From Shinella yambaruensis (GTDB lineage Bacteria; Pseudomonadota; Alphaproteobacteria; Rhizobiales; Rhizobiaceae), in assembly GCF_022899355.1 (NCBI RefSeq), contig NZ_JALJCK010000008.1:1-64000 (forward strand): DNA of 64,000 bases, read 5' to 3'. Each line of letters opens with the position of its first letter. Position 1 is the stretch's first letter. Under the pieces are notes generated by a model. That model was not told the origin of the DNA. It made no database searches and worked only from the letters and a program-made list of their open reading frames with translations. The translations under genes and the position numbers were made by a program. This document shows positions 20,801 to 31,386 of the stretch, piece after piece.

Positions 20801-21799
20801 CTACGCCTCCGTCGCGCCCGCACTGCGCCGGAAAACGGCCGGGGACTTCCCGGTCCACTTGCGGAACGCGCGGTAGAAGGCGCTCGGCTCGGAAAAGCCG
20901 AGGTCGGCGGCAAGCTGCGTGACATTGGCATGGCCCTCCGCCAGGGCCTCCATGGCGAGCGCGCGGCGCAGGTCGTCCTTGATCTCCCGGTAGGACTGCC
21001 CTTCCAGCTTCAGCCGCCGCCGCAGGCTCGGCGCGGGGATGCGCATGCGCCCGGCCAGCTCCTCGAAGCCCGGCCAAGCCTGCGGCGCGAGGCCGCCGAG
21101 GCGCTTGCGGATGGCGGCCGACAGGCCCATGTCGTGCCGGTAGCGCACGAGGATGTTACCCGGCGCGTGGCGAAGGAATTCCTTCAGCGCGCGCTCGTCG
21201 CGGATGGTCGGCAGGTTCAGGAACTCGGCATCGAAGACCAGCCGCGTCTGCGGCTGGTCGAAGCGCACCGGCGCGCCGAAGAACAGGCGGTAGTCGGTGC
21301 CGGCCGGCGGCGCGCTGCAGCGGAAATCGACCCAGCGGATCGGCAGCCGCCGCCCGATCAGCCAGCAATTGACCCCGTGCACGATGATCCAGAAGGTGCG
21401 GTAGGCGAAGGCCGAGCGCGGCCCGCCCGCATCCTTCAGCACGATCTGCGCCAGTCCCTCCTCGACGACCAGCGTGCCGTGCGGATCGTCGAGCACGATC
21501 CTCAGGAACCGCAGCGCCCGCCGCAGCGCATGTTCCAGCGTCGCCGTCGAGAGGATGGCCTGGCAGAGCAGCGCGAAGGAGCCGGCGCGCATGGGCCGCG
21601 CGCCCTCGCCGAAGAACTCGTCGTCCATGGTGCGGGCCACCGCGTGCCAGAAGGCGCCGTAGCGCTCGGCCGGGATGGGGCCGGTGATGACCGGCGGGAG
21701 GCCCGCTTCGGCGAGAAGCGGCGCGGCCTCCACCCCCTGCCGCCGCAGGCATTCGAGCGTGTCGTCCATGAAGCAGGGCGCGATCATGCGGCGTTCCAT
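20801..21799 (-). CDS. AraC-family transcriptional regulator
   Basis: A 332-residue regulator. The N-terminal about 200 residues are of the arabinose-binding-like type found in OruR/ArgR-like AraC proteins ([20 protein letters not shown]...[20 protein letters not shown]). The C-terminal double helix-turn-helix is seen in [28 protein letters not shown] and [20 protein letters not shown] (positions about 255-325). It is convergent with the epimerase gene and divergent from the binding-protein gene at 22120, which it may control. Ligand unknown. Confidence 0.85.
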   Translation of the reverse strand: MERRMIAPCFMDDTLECLRRQGVEAAPLLAEAGLPPVITGPIPAERYGAFWHAVARTMDDEFFGEGARPMRAGSFALLCQAILSTATLEHALRRALRFLRIVLDDPHGTLVVEEGLAQIVLKDAGGPRSAFAYRTFWIIVHGVNCWLIGRRLPIRWVDFRCSAPPAGTDYRLFFGAPVRFDQPQTRLVFDAEFLNLPTIRDERALKEFLRHAPGNILVRYRHDMGLSAAIRKRLGGLAPQAWPGFEELAGRMRIPAPSLRRRLKLEGQSYREIKDDLRRALAMEALAEGHANVTQLAADLGFSEPSAFYRAFRKWTGKSPAVFRRSAGATEA

Positions 21800-22119
21800 G
21801 CGGCCTGCCCTCCGTCCCTATGGCAAAAGCGATCACAAAATCTGAAACCTTCGGTCATTGCATACCATATTTCTCCGCCGCATCATCCCCTCTCGAAAGA
21901 AGGGGAGCCGGGCGGCATGGAGCCGGGGCGCCGCGCCTTCGCCGCCTGACAGGGCGGCCGGTGGGGCAGGGAGCCCGAACCGCCCGCCGGACACAGTCCG
22001 ACATCATCACGACCGAATGCCTGGCGGGTGTCCTCACGCGCCGGATGGCGTTCTGCGCCGATCGTGGGCAGCGCAGCAAGGCCTCAACCATCGCCCGCAG
22101 CCAAACTGGGAGCGCATCC
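21800..22119. other. Intergenic stretch between the AraC gene and livK
   Basis: About 320 bases with no convincing gene, repeat or hairpin. It must hold the promoters of the divergent AraC and livK genes, but I could not pick out boxes with confidence. The open frame that runs through it in the livK frame would place the signal peptide internally and was not used. Confidence 0.5.
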
Positions 22120-23238
22120 ATGAAGAAAATCCTCTTGTCCTCGGTGGTCCTGACATCCCTGGCCCTGTCCGGCGGCAGCGCCTTCGCCGATATCGTCATC
22201 GGCGTCGCCGGTCCCATCACCGGCCCGAACGCCGCCTTCGGCGCGCAGTTCGTCAAGGGCGCGGAGCAGGCGGCCGCCAACATCAACGCGGCCGGCGGCG
22301 TGCTCGGCGAGCAGGTGAAGATCGTCATCGGCGACGACGTCTCGGACCCCAAGCAGGGCATCTCGGTCGCCAACAAGTTCGTCGCGGACGGCATCCACTA
22401 TGTCGTCGGCCATTTCAATTCCGGCGTCTCGATCCCCGCCTCGGAGGTCTATGCGGAAAACGGCGTGCTGCAGATCACGCCGGCCTCGACCAACCCGCAA
22501 TTCACCGAGCGGGGCCTGTGGAACACCTTCCGCACCTGTGGGCGCGACGACCAGCAGGGCAGGGTGGCGGCGGCCTATATCGCGGCCAATTTCAGGGACG
22601 CGAAGATCGCCATCGTGCATGACAAGACGCCCTACGGCCAGGGCCTCGTCGACGTCGCCAAGCAGGAGCTGAACGGCGAGGGCATCACCGAGGTCCTCTA
22701 TGAGGGCATTACCGGCGGCGAGAAGGATTTTTCCGCGCTGATCGCCAAGATGAAGGATGCCGGCGTCACGCTCATCTATTTCGGCGGCCTGCACACCGAG
22801 GCCGGGCTGATCATGCGCCAGTCGGCCGACCAGGGGCTGAAGGCGACGCTGTTCTCCGGCGACGGCATGGTCTCCAGCGAGCTGGCGCAGATCGCGGGCG
22901 ATGCCGTCGTCGGCACGCTGAACACCTTCGCCCCCGACCCGCGCCGCAACCCGGCGGCAAAGGAGGTGGTCGAGGCCTTCCGTGCCGCCGGCTTCGAGCC
23001 GGAGGCCTATACGCTCTATTCCTACATCGCCGTGCAGATCGTCGCCGCCGCCATCGAGAAGACGGGCTCGGCCGAGGACGCGCAGAAGGTCGCCGAGACC
23101 ATCAGGTCCGGCGGTCCCTGGGCGACGGCGCTGGGCGAGATCGGCTACGACGCCAAGGGCGACATCAACCGCCCCGACTATGTCATCTACGAATGGCGCA
23201 AGGGCGAGGACGGCAAGCCGACCTATTTCGAGAAATAG
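22120..23238 (+). CDS. livK: Branched-chain amino acid ABC transporter binding protein (LivK type), orphan
   Basis: Periplasmic type-1 solute-binding protein of 372 residues. Signal peptide [23 protein letters not shown] with cleavage after AFA, then the LivK/LivJ start [21 protein letters not shown]. Also typical are [34 protein letters not shown] and [12 protein letters not shown]. No permease or ATPase genes are near, so it must share a transporter encoded elsewhere, or serve sensing. The stop codon is the first part of an intergenic repeat. Confidence 0.88.
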   Translation: MKKILLSSVVLTSLALSGGSAFADIVIGVAGPITGPNAAFGAQFVKGAEQAAANINAAGGVLGEQVKIVIGDDVSDPKQGISVANKFVADGIHYVVGHFNSGVSIPASEVYAENGVLQITPASTNPQFTERGLWNTFRTCGRDDQQGRVAAAYIAANFRDAKIAIVHDKTPYGQGLVDVAKQELNGEGITEVLYEGITGGEKDFSALIAKMKDAGVTLIYFGGLHTEAGLIMRQSADQGLKATLFSGDGMVSSELAQIAGDAVVGTLNTFAPDPRRNPAAKEVVEAFRAAGFEPEAYTLYSYIAVQIVAAAIEKTGSAEDAQKVAETIRSGGPWATALGEIGYDAKGDINRPDYVIYEWRKGEDGKPTYFEK

Positions 23239-23336
23239 AGCATTTCCAGCAAAAGTGTGAAGCGGTTTTGCGTCCGGAAATGCGGTAAAACAAAGGGTTA
23301 GAGCGTTTTCGCGATTTCGGAGAAAAGCGGAAACGC
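23236..23336. repeat. Rhizobial-type intergenic repeat, copy 2
   Basis: Begins TAGAGCATTTCCAGC, identical to the start of the copy at 516, and continues with AAGCGGTTTTGCGTCC, GGAAATGCGGTAAAACAAAG and a second TAGAGCG-type half. The TAG is the livK stop codon. It occupies the gap between the convergent livK and dgdR-like genes. Confidence 0.6.
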
Positions 23337-23407
23337 GTCGAGGGCGCAGGCATCGCGTCCGGGAACCGGACCGGCCGCGGCGGGGAGACCTGCCGCGGCC
23401 GTTCGCG

Positions 23408-25689
<2,282 letters not shown>

Positions 25690-25702
25690 GGAGAAAGAGC
25701 GG

Positions 25703-26161
25703 ATGCGCGACGCGAACCTTGCCGGCGAAAGCCTTTCCACCGGGCCGGCCGAGGCCCCCGACACCATCCGCGTCCTCGTCGCCAAGCTCGGCCTCGACGG
25801 CCATGACCGGGGCGCCAAGGTGGTGGCGCGCATCCTGCGCGATGCGGGCATGGAGGTCGTCTATACCGGCCTCTACAAGACGCCGAAGGACGTCGTGCAG
25901 GCGGCGATCCAGGAGGACGTCGACGTCATCGGCGTCAGCCTGCTCTCCGGCTCGCATGTCCCGCTGTTCCGCGAACTCGGCCGCTGTCTGCGCGAGGAGG
26001 GGGCCGGGCACATCCTCGTTGTCGCCGGCGGGGTCATTCCCGAGCAGGACTATCCCGCGCTGCTGGAGGGCGGCGTCGATGCCATCGTGCCCCAGGAGGC
26101 CCGTTCCGACCTGATCGTCACGACGATCACCGATCTCGTCACGGCGCGTGGCCGGATATGA
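25703..26161 (+). CDS. Acyl-CoA mutase, cobalamin-binding small subunit (HcmB/IcmB-like)
   Basis: A 152-residue B12-binding domain that would pair with the large subunit at 27147. It contains [16 protein letters not shown] with His34 as lower cobalt ligand, [13 protein letters not shown] and [20 protein letters not shown], all hallmarks of the Rossmann-like cobalamin domain. Start ATG 25703, 10 bases after a GGGAGAAAG site. Its stop overlaps the MeaB start (ATGA). The split into small and large subunits is characteristic of isobutyryl-CoA and 2-hydroxyisobutyryl-CoA mutases, unlike the one-piece methylmalonyl-CoA mutase 5 kb upstream. Confidence 0.88.
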   Translation: MRDANLAGESLSTGPAEAPDTIRVLVAKLGLDGHDRGAKVVARILRDAGMEVVYTGLYKTPKDVVQAAIQEDVDVIGVSLLSGSHVPLFRELGRCLREEGAGHILVVAGGVIPEQDYPALLEGGVDAIVPQEARSDLIVTTITDLVTARGRI

Positions 26162-27150
26162 CGGTCGTCACCCATTCCACAAGACCGCGGCGGGCGGCCT
26201 ATGTCCCCTCGGCCGACCTGGTGAAGGACGTGCTGGCGGGCCGGGCCATCGCCATCGCGCGGATGATCTCGCGCGCGGAGGAAGGGTATCCGGAGGCCGC
26301 CGCAGCGCTGGCGGAACTCTACCGGCACGGCGGCAAGGCCCATGTCATCGGCATTACCGGCGTTCCGGGGGCGGGCAAGTCGACCCTCGTTTCGGCGCTG
26401 ATCAAGGCCTATGCCGCCGAAGGCCGCAAGGTCGGCGTCATCGCCGTCGATCCGAGCAGCCCCTATTCCGGCGGGGCGATCCTCGGTGACCGCGTGCGCA
26501 TGAGCGAGACGGCGGCCGCCGGCGGTGCCTTCGTGCGCAGCATGGCGACGCGCGGCCATCTCGGCGGGCTGACGCGGGCGACGCTCCAGGCGGTCGACGT
26601 GCTGGATGCGGCGGGCTACGACCCCGTCATCATCGAGACCGTGGGCGTCGGGCAGGACGAGGTGGAGGTGGTGACGGCCGCGCACACCGTCGTCGTGCTC
26701 TCCGCGCCGGGCCTTGGCGACGACATTCAGGCGATCAAGGCCGGCATCCTCGAGATCGCCGACATCCACGCCGTCAGCAAGTGCGACAAGCCGGAGGCCG
26801 CCGCGACGGTCTCGGCGCTGCGCGGCATGCTGGCGCTCGGCGGCGAGCGGCCCGGTTCCCGCCGGGCGCCGCCGGTCCTGCCGGTCAGCGCCGTCTCCGG
26901 CGAGCGCATCGGCGAACTGAAGGACGCCATCGGCGCGCATTGGGCGCATCTCAACGAGAGCGGCGAACGGGTCGAGCGCCAGCGCGCCATGGGCCGCACC
27001 CGCATCCTCGGCACGGCCCGGCATCTCTTTCAGCAGAAATTCCAGGAAGCACCCGAAACGCTCGAAAGGCAGATCCGGGCGGTGGCGGAACGGCGGATGG
27101 ATCCCGCCGTCGCCGCGCGGGCCCTTCTGGGTTGGGAGGAAACACCATGA
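26158..27150 (+). CDS. meaB: MeaB/ArgK-family GTPase, mutase chaperone
   Basis: G-protein chaperone that loads and protects adenosylcobalamin in acyl-CoA mutases; 330 residues. Walker A is GVPGAGKS (68-75) in [20 protein letters not shown], then [22 protein letters not shown], the MeaB switch region, and the Walker B-like [15 protein letters not shown]. The base-recognition motif, usually NKxD, reads SKCD. It is linked by ATGA overlaps to both mutase subunit genes, so it is dedicated to this mutase, though it could also serve the methylmalonyl-CoA mutase, which has no MeaB beside it. Confidence 0.92.
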   Translation: MTVVTHSTRPRRAAYVPSADLVKDVLAGRAIAIARMISRAEEGYPEAAAALAELYRHGGKAHVIGITGVPGAGKSTLVSALIKAYAAEGRKVGVIAVDPSSPYSGGAILGDRVRMSETAAAGGAFVRSMATRGHLGGLTRATLQAVDVLDAAGYDPVIIETVGVGQDEVEVVTAAHTVVVLSAPGLGDDIQAIKAGILEIADIHAVSKCDKPEAAATVSALRGMLALGGERPGSRRAPPVLPVSAVSGERIGELKDAIGAHWAHLNESGERVERQRAMGRTRILGTARHLFQQKFQEAPETLERQIRAVAERRMDPAVAARALLGWEETP

Positions 27151-28847
27151 GCGACGCCCATCTCTTCTCCGCCTCCGCCATCGACGCCATCCGCCAAAGC
27201 CAGGCGGAATGGGAGGAGGGCGCGCTTGCCGCCTTCCTCAAGACCCGGCCGGAGGAAAAGGACGTCTACGAGACGGAGAGCGGCATCCCGCTGAAGCGGA
27301 TCTACACGGCCGCCGACGTTGCCGACATTCCGGCCGAGGAGCTCGGCTTTCCCGGCGCCTATCCCTTCACCCGCGGCGTCTACCCGACGATGTATCGCGG
27401 CCGCCCCTGGACGATCCGCCAGGTCGCCGGCTTCGGCAATCCCGAGGCGACGAACCAGCGCTACAAATACATGATCCAGACCGGCCAGACCGGCCTTTCG
27501 ACCGACTTCGACCTGCCGACCCTGCTGGGGCTCGATTCCGACGACCCGATGGCCTTCGGCGAGGTCGGCCGCGTCGGCGTCGCCATCGACACGATGGACG
27601 ATATCGACCGCCTGTTCGACGGCATCGACCTGGAAAAGATCTCGGTCTCGCTGACGATCAACCCCTCGGCCTGGGTGGTCTATGCCATGTTCGTCGCCGT
27701 GGCGGAGCAGCGCGGCTGCGACCTTGCCAAGCTGACCGGCACGCTGCAGGCCGATCCGCTGAAGGAATATGTCGCCCAGAAGGAGTGGATCTATCCGGTC
27801 CGCCCGGCCGTTCGGCTCCTGCGCGACCTCATCATGTACAGCGCCAGGGCGACGCCGAAGATCAATCCCGTCAGCCTCAGCGGCTACCATCTCTCCGATG
27901 TCGGCGGCAACGCGCTGCAGGAGATCGCCTTCACCATGGCCTTCACCATCGCCTATTGCGAGGAGGTCACGAAGGCCGGCATGGACATCGACGATTTCGC
28001 CCCGCGCCTGTCGTTCTTCTTCATCAGCCACCAGGATTTCTTCGAGCAGATCTGCAAGTTCCGCGCCGCGCGCCGCGTCTATGCGAAGATCGTGGCGGAG
28101 CGCTTCAAGGCCCGGAAGCCGGAATCCATGCGCCTGCGCGTCCATGTGCAGACGGCGGCGATGAGTCTTACCAAGGTCGAGCACCACAACAACCTCATGC
28201 GCACCGCCATCCAGGCGCTCGGCGCGGTGCTCGGCGGCTGCCAGAGCATGCACACCAACGGCCTCGACGAGGCCTTCGCCATCCCCACAGAGGAGGCGAT
28301 GAAGCTTGCCATCCGCACCCAGCAGATCATCCGCGAGGAGATCAACGTCACCTCGGTGATTGACCCGCTCGGCGGCTCCTATTTCATCGAGCGGCTGACC
28401 AGGGACATGGAAACCGAGATCTGGAAGATGCTCGACGAGGTGGAGGAACGCGGCGGCGCGGTCAAGCTGGTGGAGGAAGGCTGGTTCCAGCAGAAGCTTG
28501 CCGATTCCGCCTATGCCACCTTCAAGAAGATCGATTCCGGCGAGAAGATCTCCGTCGGCGTCAACAGGTTCGCCGACGAGGCGAGCAGCACCGCCGAGGT
28601 GCATATCCACCCCTATGACGAGCAGTGCACCCAGTTGCAGATCGACCGGCTCCAGGCGGTGCGGGCGAACCGGGACGATGCGCGCATCCGCACCCTCTTG
28701 GCCGAGCTGGCCGAGGAAGCGCGCTCCGACGACACGAACCTCCTGCCCAAGACCATCGAACTGGTCAAGGCGCGGGCGACGCTCGGGGAGATCTGCGGCG
28801 CGCTGCGCGGCGTCTGGGGTGCCTATGCCGAACCGATGATCGTGTGA
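27147..28847 (+). CDS. B12-dependent acyl-CoA mutase, large subunit, 2-hydroxyisobutyryl-CoA mutase-like with Val at the specificity site
   Basis: Radical carbon-skeleton mutase, 566 residues, without its own B12 domain. It is often labelled methylmalonyl-CoA mutase, but the substrate residues differ. The Tyr of PWTIRQY is Val93 (PWTIRQVAGFG), the Ala before FD is Asp120 (GLSTDFDLPTLLG), and the carboxylate-binding Arg is Gln211 (EYVAQKEWIYPV). In the 2-hydroxyisobutyryl-CoA mutase HcmA these positions are Ile90, Asp117 and Gln208, a constant offset of three. Isobutyryl-CoA mutase has Phe and Gln. His248 (SGYHLSD) is the conserved radical-site His. The expected reaction is 2-hydroxyisobutyryl-CoA to 3-hydroxybutyryl-CoA or a bulkier analogue; Val makes the pocket larger than in HcmA. 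Start overlaps the meaB stop. Confidence 0.85.
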   Translation: MSDAHLFSASAIDAIRQSQAEWEEGALAAFLKTRPEEKDVYETESGIPLKRIYTAADVADIPAEELGFPGAYPFTRGVYPTMYRGRPWTIRQVAGFGNPEATNQRYKYMIQTGQTGLSTDFDLPTLLGLDSDDPMAFGEVGRVGVAIDTMDDIDRLFDGIDLEKISVSLTINPSAWVVYAMFVAVAEQRGCDLAKLTGTLQADPLKEYVAQKEWIYPVRPAVRLLRDLIMYSARATPKINPVSLSGYHLSDVGGNALQEIAFTMAFTIAYCEEVTKAGMDIDDFAPRLSFFFISHQDFFEQICKFRAARRVYAKIVAERFKARKPESMRLRVHVQTAAMSLTKVEHHNNLMRTAIQALGAVLGGCQSMHTNGLDEAFAIPTEEAMKLAIRTQQIIREEINVTSVIDPLGGSYFIERLTRDMETEIWKMLDEVEERGGAVKLVEEGWFQQKLADSAYATFKKIDSGEKISVGVNRFADEASSTAEVHIHPYDEQCTQLQIDRLQAVRANRDDARIRTLLAELAEEARSDDTNLLPKTIELVKARATLGEICGALRGVWGAYAEPMIV

Positions 28848-28855
28848 GGCGGACG

Positions 28856-29605
28856 ATGAACGAGACTGTCCTTTCCACCCTCGAAGGGCCGATCGCCTGG
28901 ATCACGCTCAACCGGCCGGAGCGGCTGAACGCCATGAACCGGCCGCTCGTCGACGGGCTGATCGCGGCGCTTTCAGCCGCCGAGGCGAACGACGCCGTCC
29001 GCGTCGTCATCCTCCATGGCGCCGGCCGGGCCTTCTGCTCGGGCGACGACCTCAAGGACCTCGACGCGCAGACCGCGTCGGAGGCGGAGACGCAGGACTG
29101 GGTGGAGGCCATCCAGGCCGTCACGCGCCACATCATGCGTTCGCGCAAGATCGTGATCGCCGCCGTGCACGGCTGGTGCGTCGGCGGCGCACTGGAATGG
29201 GCGATCAACTGCGACTTCCGGCTCTTTGCCGAGAACACCCGCTGGTTCTTCCCCGAGGTCGGCTACGGCCTGTTCGTGACGGGCGGCGTGACCGCGCTCC
29301 TGACCAAGCAGGTCGGCCCGCAGGTCACCAAGGAACTGCTCATCCTCGGCGAACGCCACGATGCGCAAAAGGCGCTGGAGACCGGCATCGCCTGGAAGGT
29401 CGTGCCGGACGATACCTTGCTCGATGCGGCCCGGCAGCTCGCCCTTGCGATCGCCAGCCGTCCGGCGGACGCGGTGGCGGATGTCAAGCGCGCCATCAAT
29501 GACGGCTTTCATTCCTCCCTCGAAGAGGCGATGGCGCAGGAGACGGCGGCCACGGTCCGCGGCTTCCTCTCCCCCGCGGCGCAGGCAAAGGCAAAAGGGT
29601 TCTGA
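28856..29605 (+). CDS. Enoyl-CoA hydratase/isomerase (crotonase) family protein
   Basis: A 249-residue crotonase. Oxyanion-hole segments are GRAFCSGDDLKDL and HGWCVGGALEWAI. Both hydratase glutamates appear present: Glu in GGALEWA and Glu in WFFPEVGYG. So a true hydratase is more likely than an isomerase or hydrolase. Start ATG 28856, nine bases after the mutase stop. In this operon it could dehydrate or hydrate the product of the mutase (3-hydroxybutyryl-CoA to crotonyl-CoA); this is inference. Confidence 0.85.
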   Translation: MNETVLSTLEGPIAWITLNRPERLNAMNRPLVDGLIAALSAAEANDAVRVVILHGAGRAFCSGDDLKDLDAQTASEAETQDWVEAIQAVTRHIMRSRKIVIAAVHGWCVGGALEWAINCDFRLFAENTRWFFPEVGYGLFVTGGVTALLTKQVGPQVTKELLILGERHDAQKALETGIAWKVVPDDTLLDAARQLALAIASRPADAVADVKRAINDGFHSSLEEAMAQETAATVRGFLSPAAQAKAKGF

Positions 29606-29607
29606 CC

Positions 29608-31239
29608 GTGTCCATCATTCCCGCCTTCCCGTCCCTTTCGCCCGTCCCGGGCCTTCACGACGACGAGATCGAAGAGCGCGTCCTGCCGAAGATCCTCGTC
29701 AGGCAGGCCGAGCGCTTCGGCTCCAGCCCCTTCCTCGACATCTGCGGCCGCACGGCGAGCTTCGAGGAGATGCTGGACCTCACCTGCCGGCTCTCCGGCG
29801 GCCTTCGCCGGCTGGGCGTCGGCCGCGCCGACCGGGTCGCGATGCTGCTGCCCAACTGCCTCGAACTCGTCGCCACCTGGTTCGCCGTCTCCAGCCTCGG
29901 GGCGATCGAGGTGCCGAACAATCCGGGGCTGAAGGGCGACCTGCTCTGCCACAATCTCAACAATTGCGGGGCGGAGGTGCTGGTCGCCGATGCGGCTGCC
30001 CTGCCGGAACTCGCCATCGTGCAGGACCGGCTGCCGGCGCTGCGCACGCTCGTCCTCGTCGGCGCCGATCCCGTAGAGGCGCGCGCGGCGGGGATCCGGA
30101 TCGGCCGCATCCTGCGTTTCGAGGAATGCCTCGCATCGCCCGCGGGCCTCGACCTTTCGGCCGTGCATTACAGCGACCCGATGGCGATCCTTTACACCTC
30201 GGGCACGACGGGCCCGGCCAAGGGCGCGCTGATGTCGCACCACCATTGTTACGCCTGGGCGGCGGCAATGGCCGCCAATCTCGGCTACCGCACGGATGAC
30301 AGCTACTTCTCCGCCCTGCCGCTGTTCCACACCGATGCGCAGATGTTCGGCGTCTACCTGCCGCTGATCTACGGCACCCGGGCAACGCTCGTCGACGGGT
30401 TCAGCGCCTCGCGCTTCTGGGCGCAGGTGCGCGACAGCGGCGCGACGGCAACCAACCTTCTCGGCGCCATGGCCGTCATCCTCCTGCGCGCGCCGCCGGA
30501 GGCGCGCGACGGCGGCAATCCGGTGCGGATCTGCCAGTGCATTCCCATGGTGCCGGACAAGGCGGCGTTCGAGAAACGCTTCGGCATGCGCCTCGTCACC
30601 GGCTACGGCCAGACGGAGACCAGCTTCGTGACGCTCGACACCGTCGACGACACGAGGCCGGGCTCCTGCGGCAGGGCGCATCCCGACTGGGAGGTGGCCG
30701 TCGTCGACGACAGGGACCGCCCGCTGCCGCCCGGCAGCATCGGCGAGATCGTCTCTCGTCCGAAGAAGAGCTGGAGCATGTTCTCCGGCTACTATCGCGC
30801 CGAGGCCAAGACGGTCGAGACGCTGCGCAATCTCTGGTATCATTCGGGTGATGCCGGCGTGATGGACGCGGACGGCTGGCTCTACTTCAAGCACCGGCTG
30901 AACGAGGCGATCCGCCGCCGCGGCGAGAACATCTCCGCCTACGAGGTGGAGACGCTGGCCGAGCAGCATCCCGACATCGTCGAAAGCGCCGCCTTCGGCA
31001 TCGCCTCCGAGTTCACCGAGGAGGACATCATGGTGGTGGCCTTCCGCCGCGCCGGCTCGACGCTCGATGCGGCCGGCCTGCTTGCGCATTTCCGGGCGAA
31101 CGCGCCGCGCCACATGGTGCCGCGTTATATCGAGATCACCGACGCGCCGCTGCCGCGCACGCCGACGGAAAAGGTGGCGCGCAGCGTGCTGCGCCAGCGC
31201 GGCCTCGGCCCGGCGACCTTCGACCGGGGATCGCGCTAG
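29608..31239 (+). CDS. Acyl-CoA synthetase (AMP-forming), CaiC-like
   Basis: ATP-dependent acid:CoA ligase of 543 residues. The P-loop is ILYTSGTTGPAKGALMSH, the adenine motif TGYGQTETS, the ribose Asp motif LWYHSGDAGVMDADGWL, the hinge HRLNEAIRRRGENISAYEVE and the C-terminal catalytic lysine region PRTPTEKVAR. GTG start two bases after the crotonase stop. It is the last gene of the operon and would activate the free acid (for instance 2-hydroxyisobutyrate) to the CoA ester used by the mutase. HcmA clusters in other bacteria also contain such a ligase. Confidence 0.85.
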   Translation: MSIIPAFPSLSPVPGLHDDEIEERVLPKILVRQAERFGSSPFLDICGRTASFEEMLDLTCRLSGGLRRLGVGRADRVAMLLPNCLELVATWFAVSSLGAIEVPNNPGLKGDLLCHNLNNCGAEVLVADAAALPELAIVQDRLPALRTLVLVGADPVEARAAGIRIGRILRFEECLASPAGLDLSAVHYSDPMAILYTSGTTGPAKGALMSHHHCYAWAAAMAANLGYRTDDSYFSALPLFHTDAQMFGVYLPLIYGTRATLVDGFSASRFWAQVRDSGATATNLLGAMAVILLRAPPEARDGGNPVRICQCIPMVPDKAAFEKRFGMRLVTGYGQTETSFVTLDTVDDTRPGSCGRAHPDWEVAVVDDRDRPLPPGSIGEIVSRPKKSWSMFSGYYRAEAKTVETLRNLWYHSGDAGVMDADGWLYFKHRLNEAIRRRGENISAYEVETLAEQHPDIVESAAFGIASEFTEEDIMVVAFRRAGSTLDAAGLLAHFRANAPRHMVPRYIEITDAPLPRTPTEKVARSVLRQRGLGPATFDRGSR

Positions 31240-31301
31240 GCTGCACGGCCCGGCGGGGCCATGGAGAAGCAGCGATCCGCACACATTCGCTTGAAGAGGG
31301 G

Positions 31302-31326
31302 GGAACAAATTGCAGTCGTTGGCGTT
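31302..31326 (+). promoter_or_regulatory. Candidate EcfG (general stress sigma factor) promoter of prkA
   Basis: GGAAC (31302-31306), 16 bases, CGTT (31323-31326), an exact match to the GGAAC-N16/17-CGTT pattern of alphaproteobacterial EcfG promoters. It ends 60 bases before the prkA ATG. The PrkA-YeaH-SpoVR set is under stress/stationary-phase control in enterobacteria, which fits. Confidence 0.6.
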
Positions 31327-31386
31327 CCAGCGTACACTACAGGCGGGAGATTCGATACCCCCGGCTGACGACCGCAGGAGCGTTCC

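Noticed and set aside
26781-27146. In-frame upstream extension of the mutase large subunit inside meaB
   Set aside because: The extension is a shadow of meaB; the ATG at 27147 overlapping the meaB stop and the family length of about 565 residues fix the start.
27147-28847. Labelling the second mutase as methylmalonyl-CoA mutase
   Set aside because: The Tyr and Arg that bind the free carboxylate of methylmalonyl-CoA are Val and Gln here, and the B12 domain is a separate small protein.
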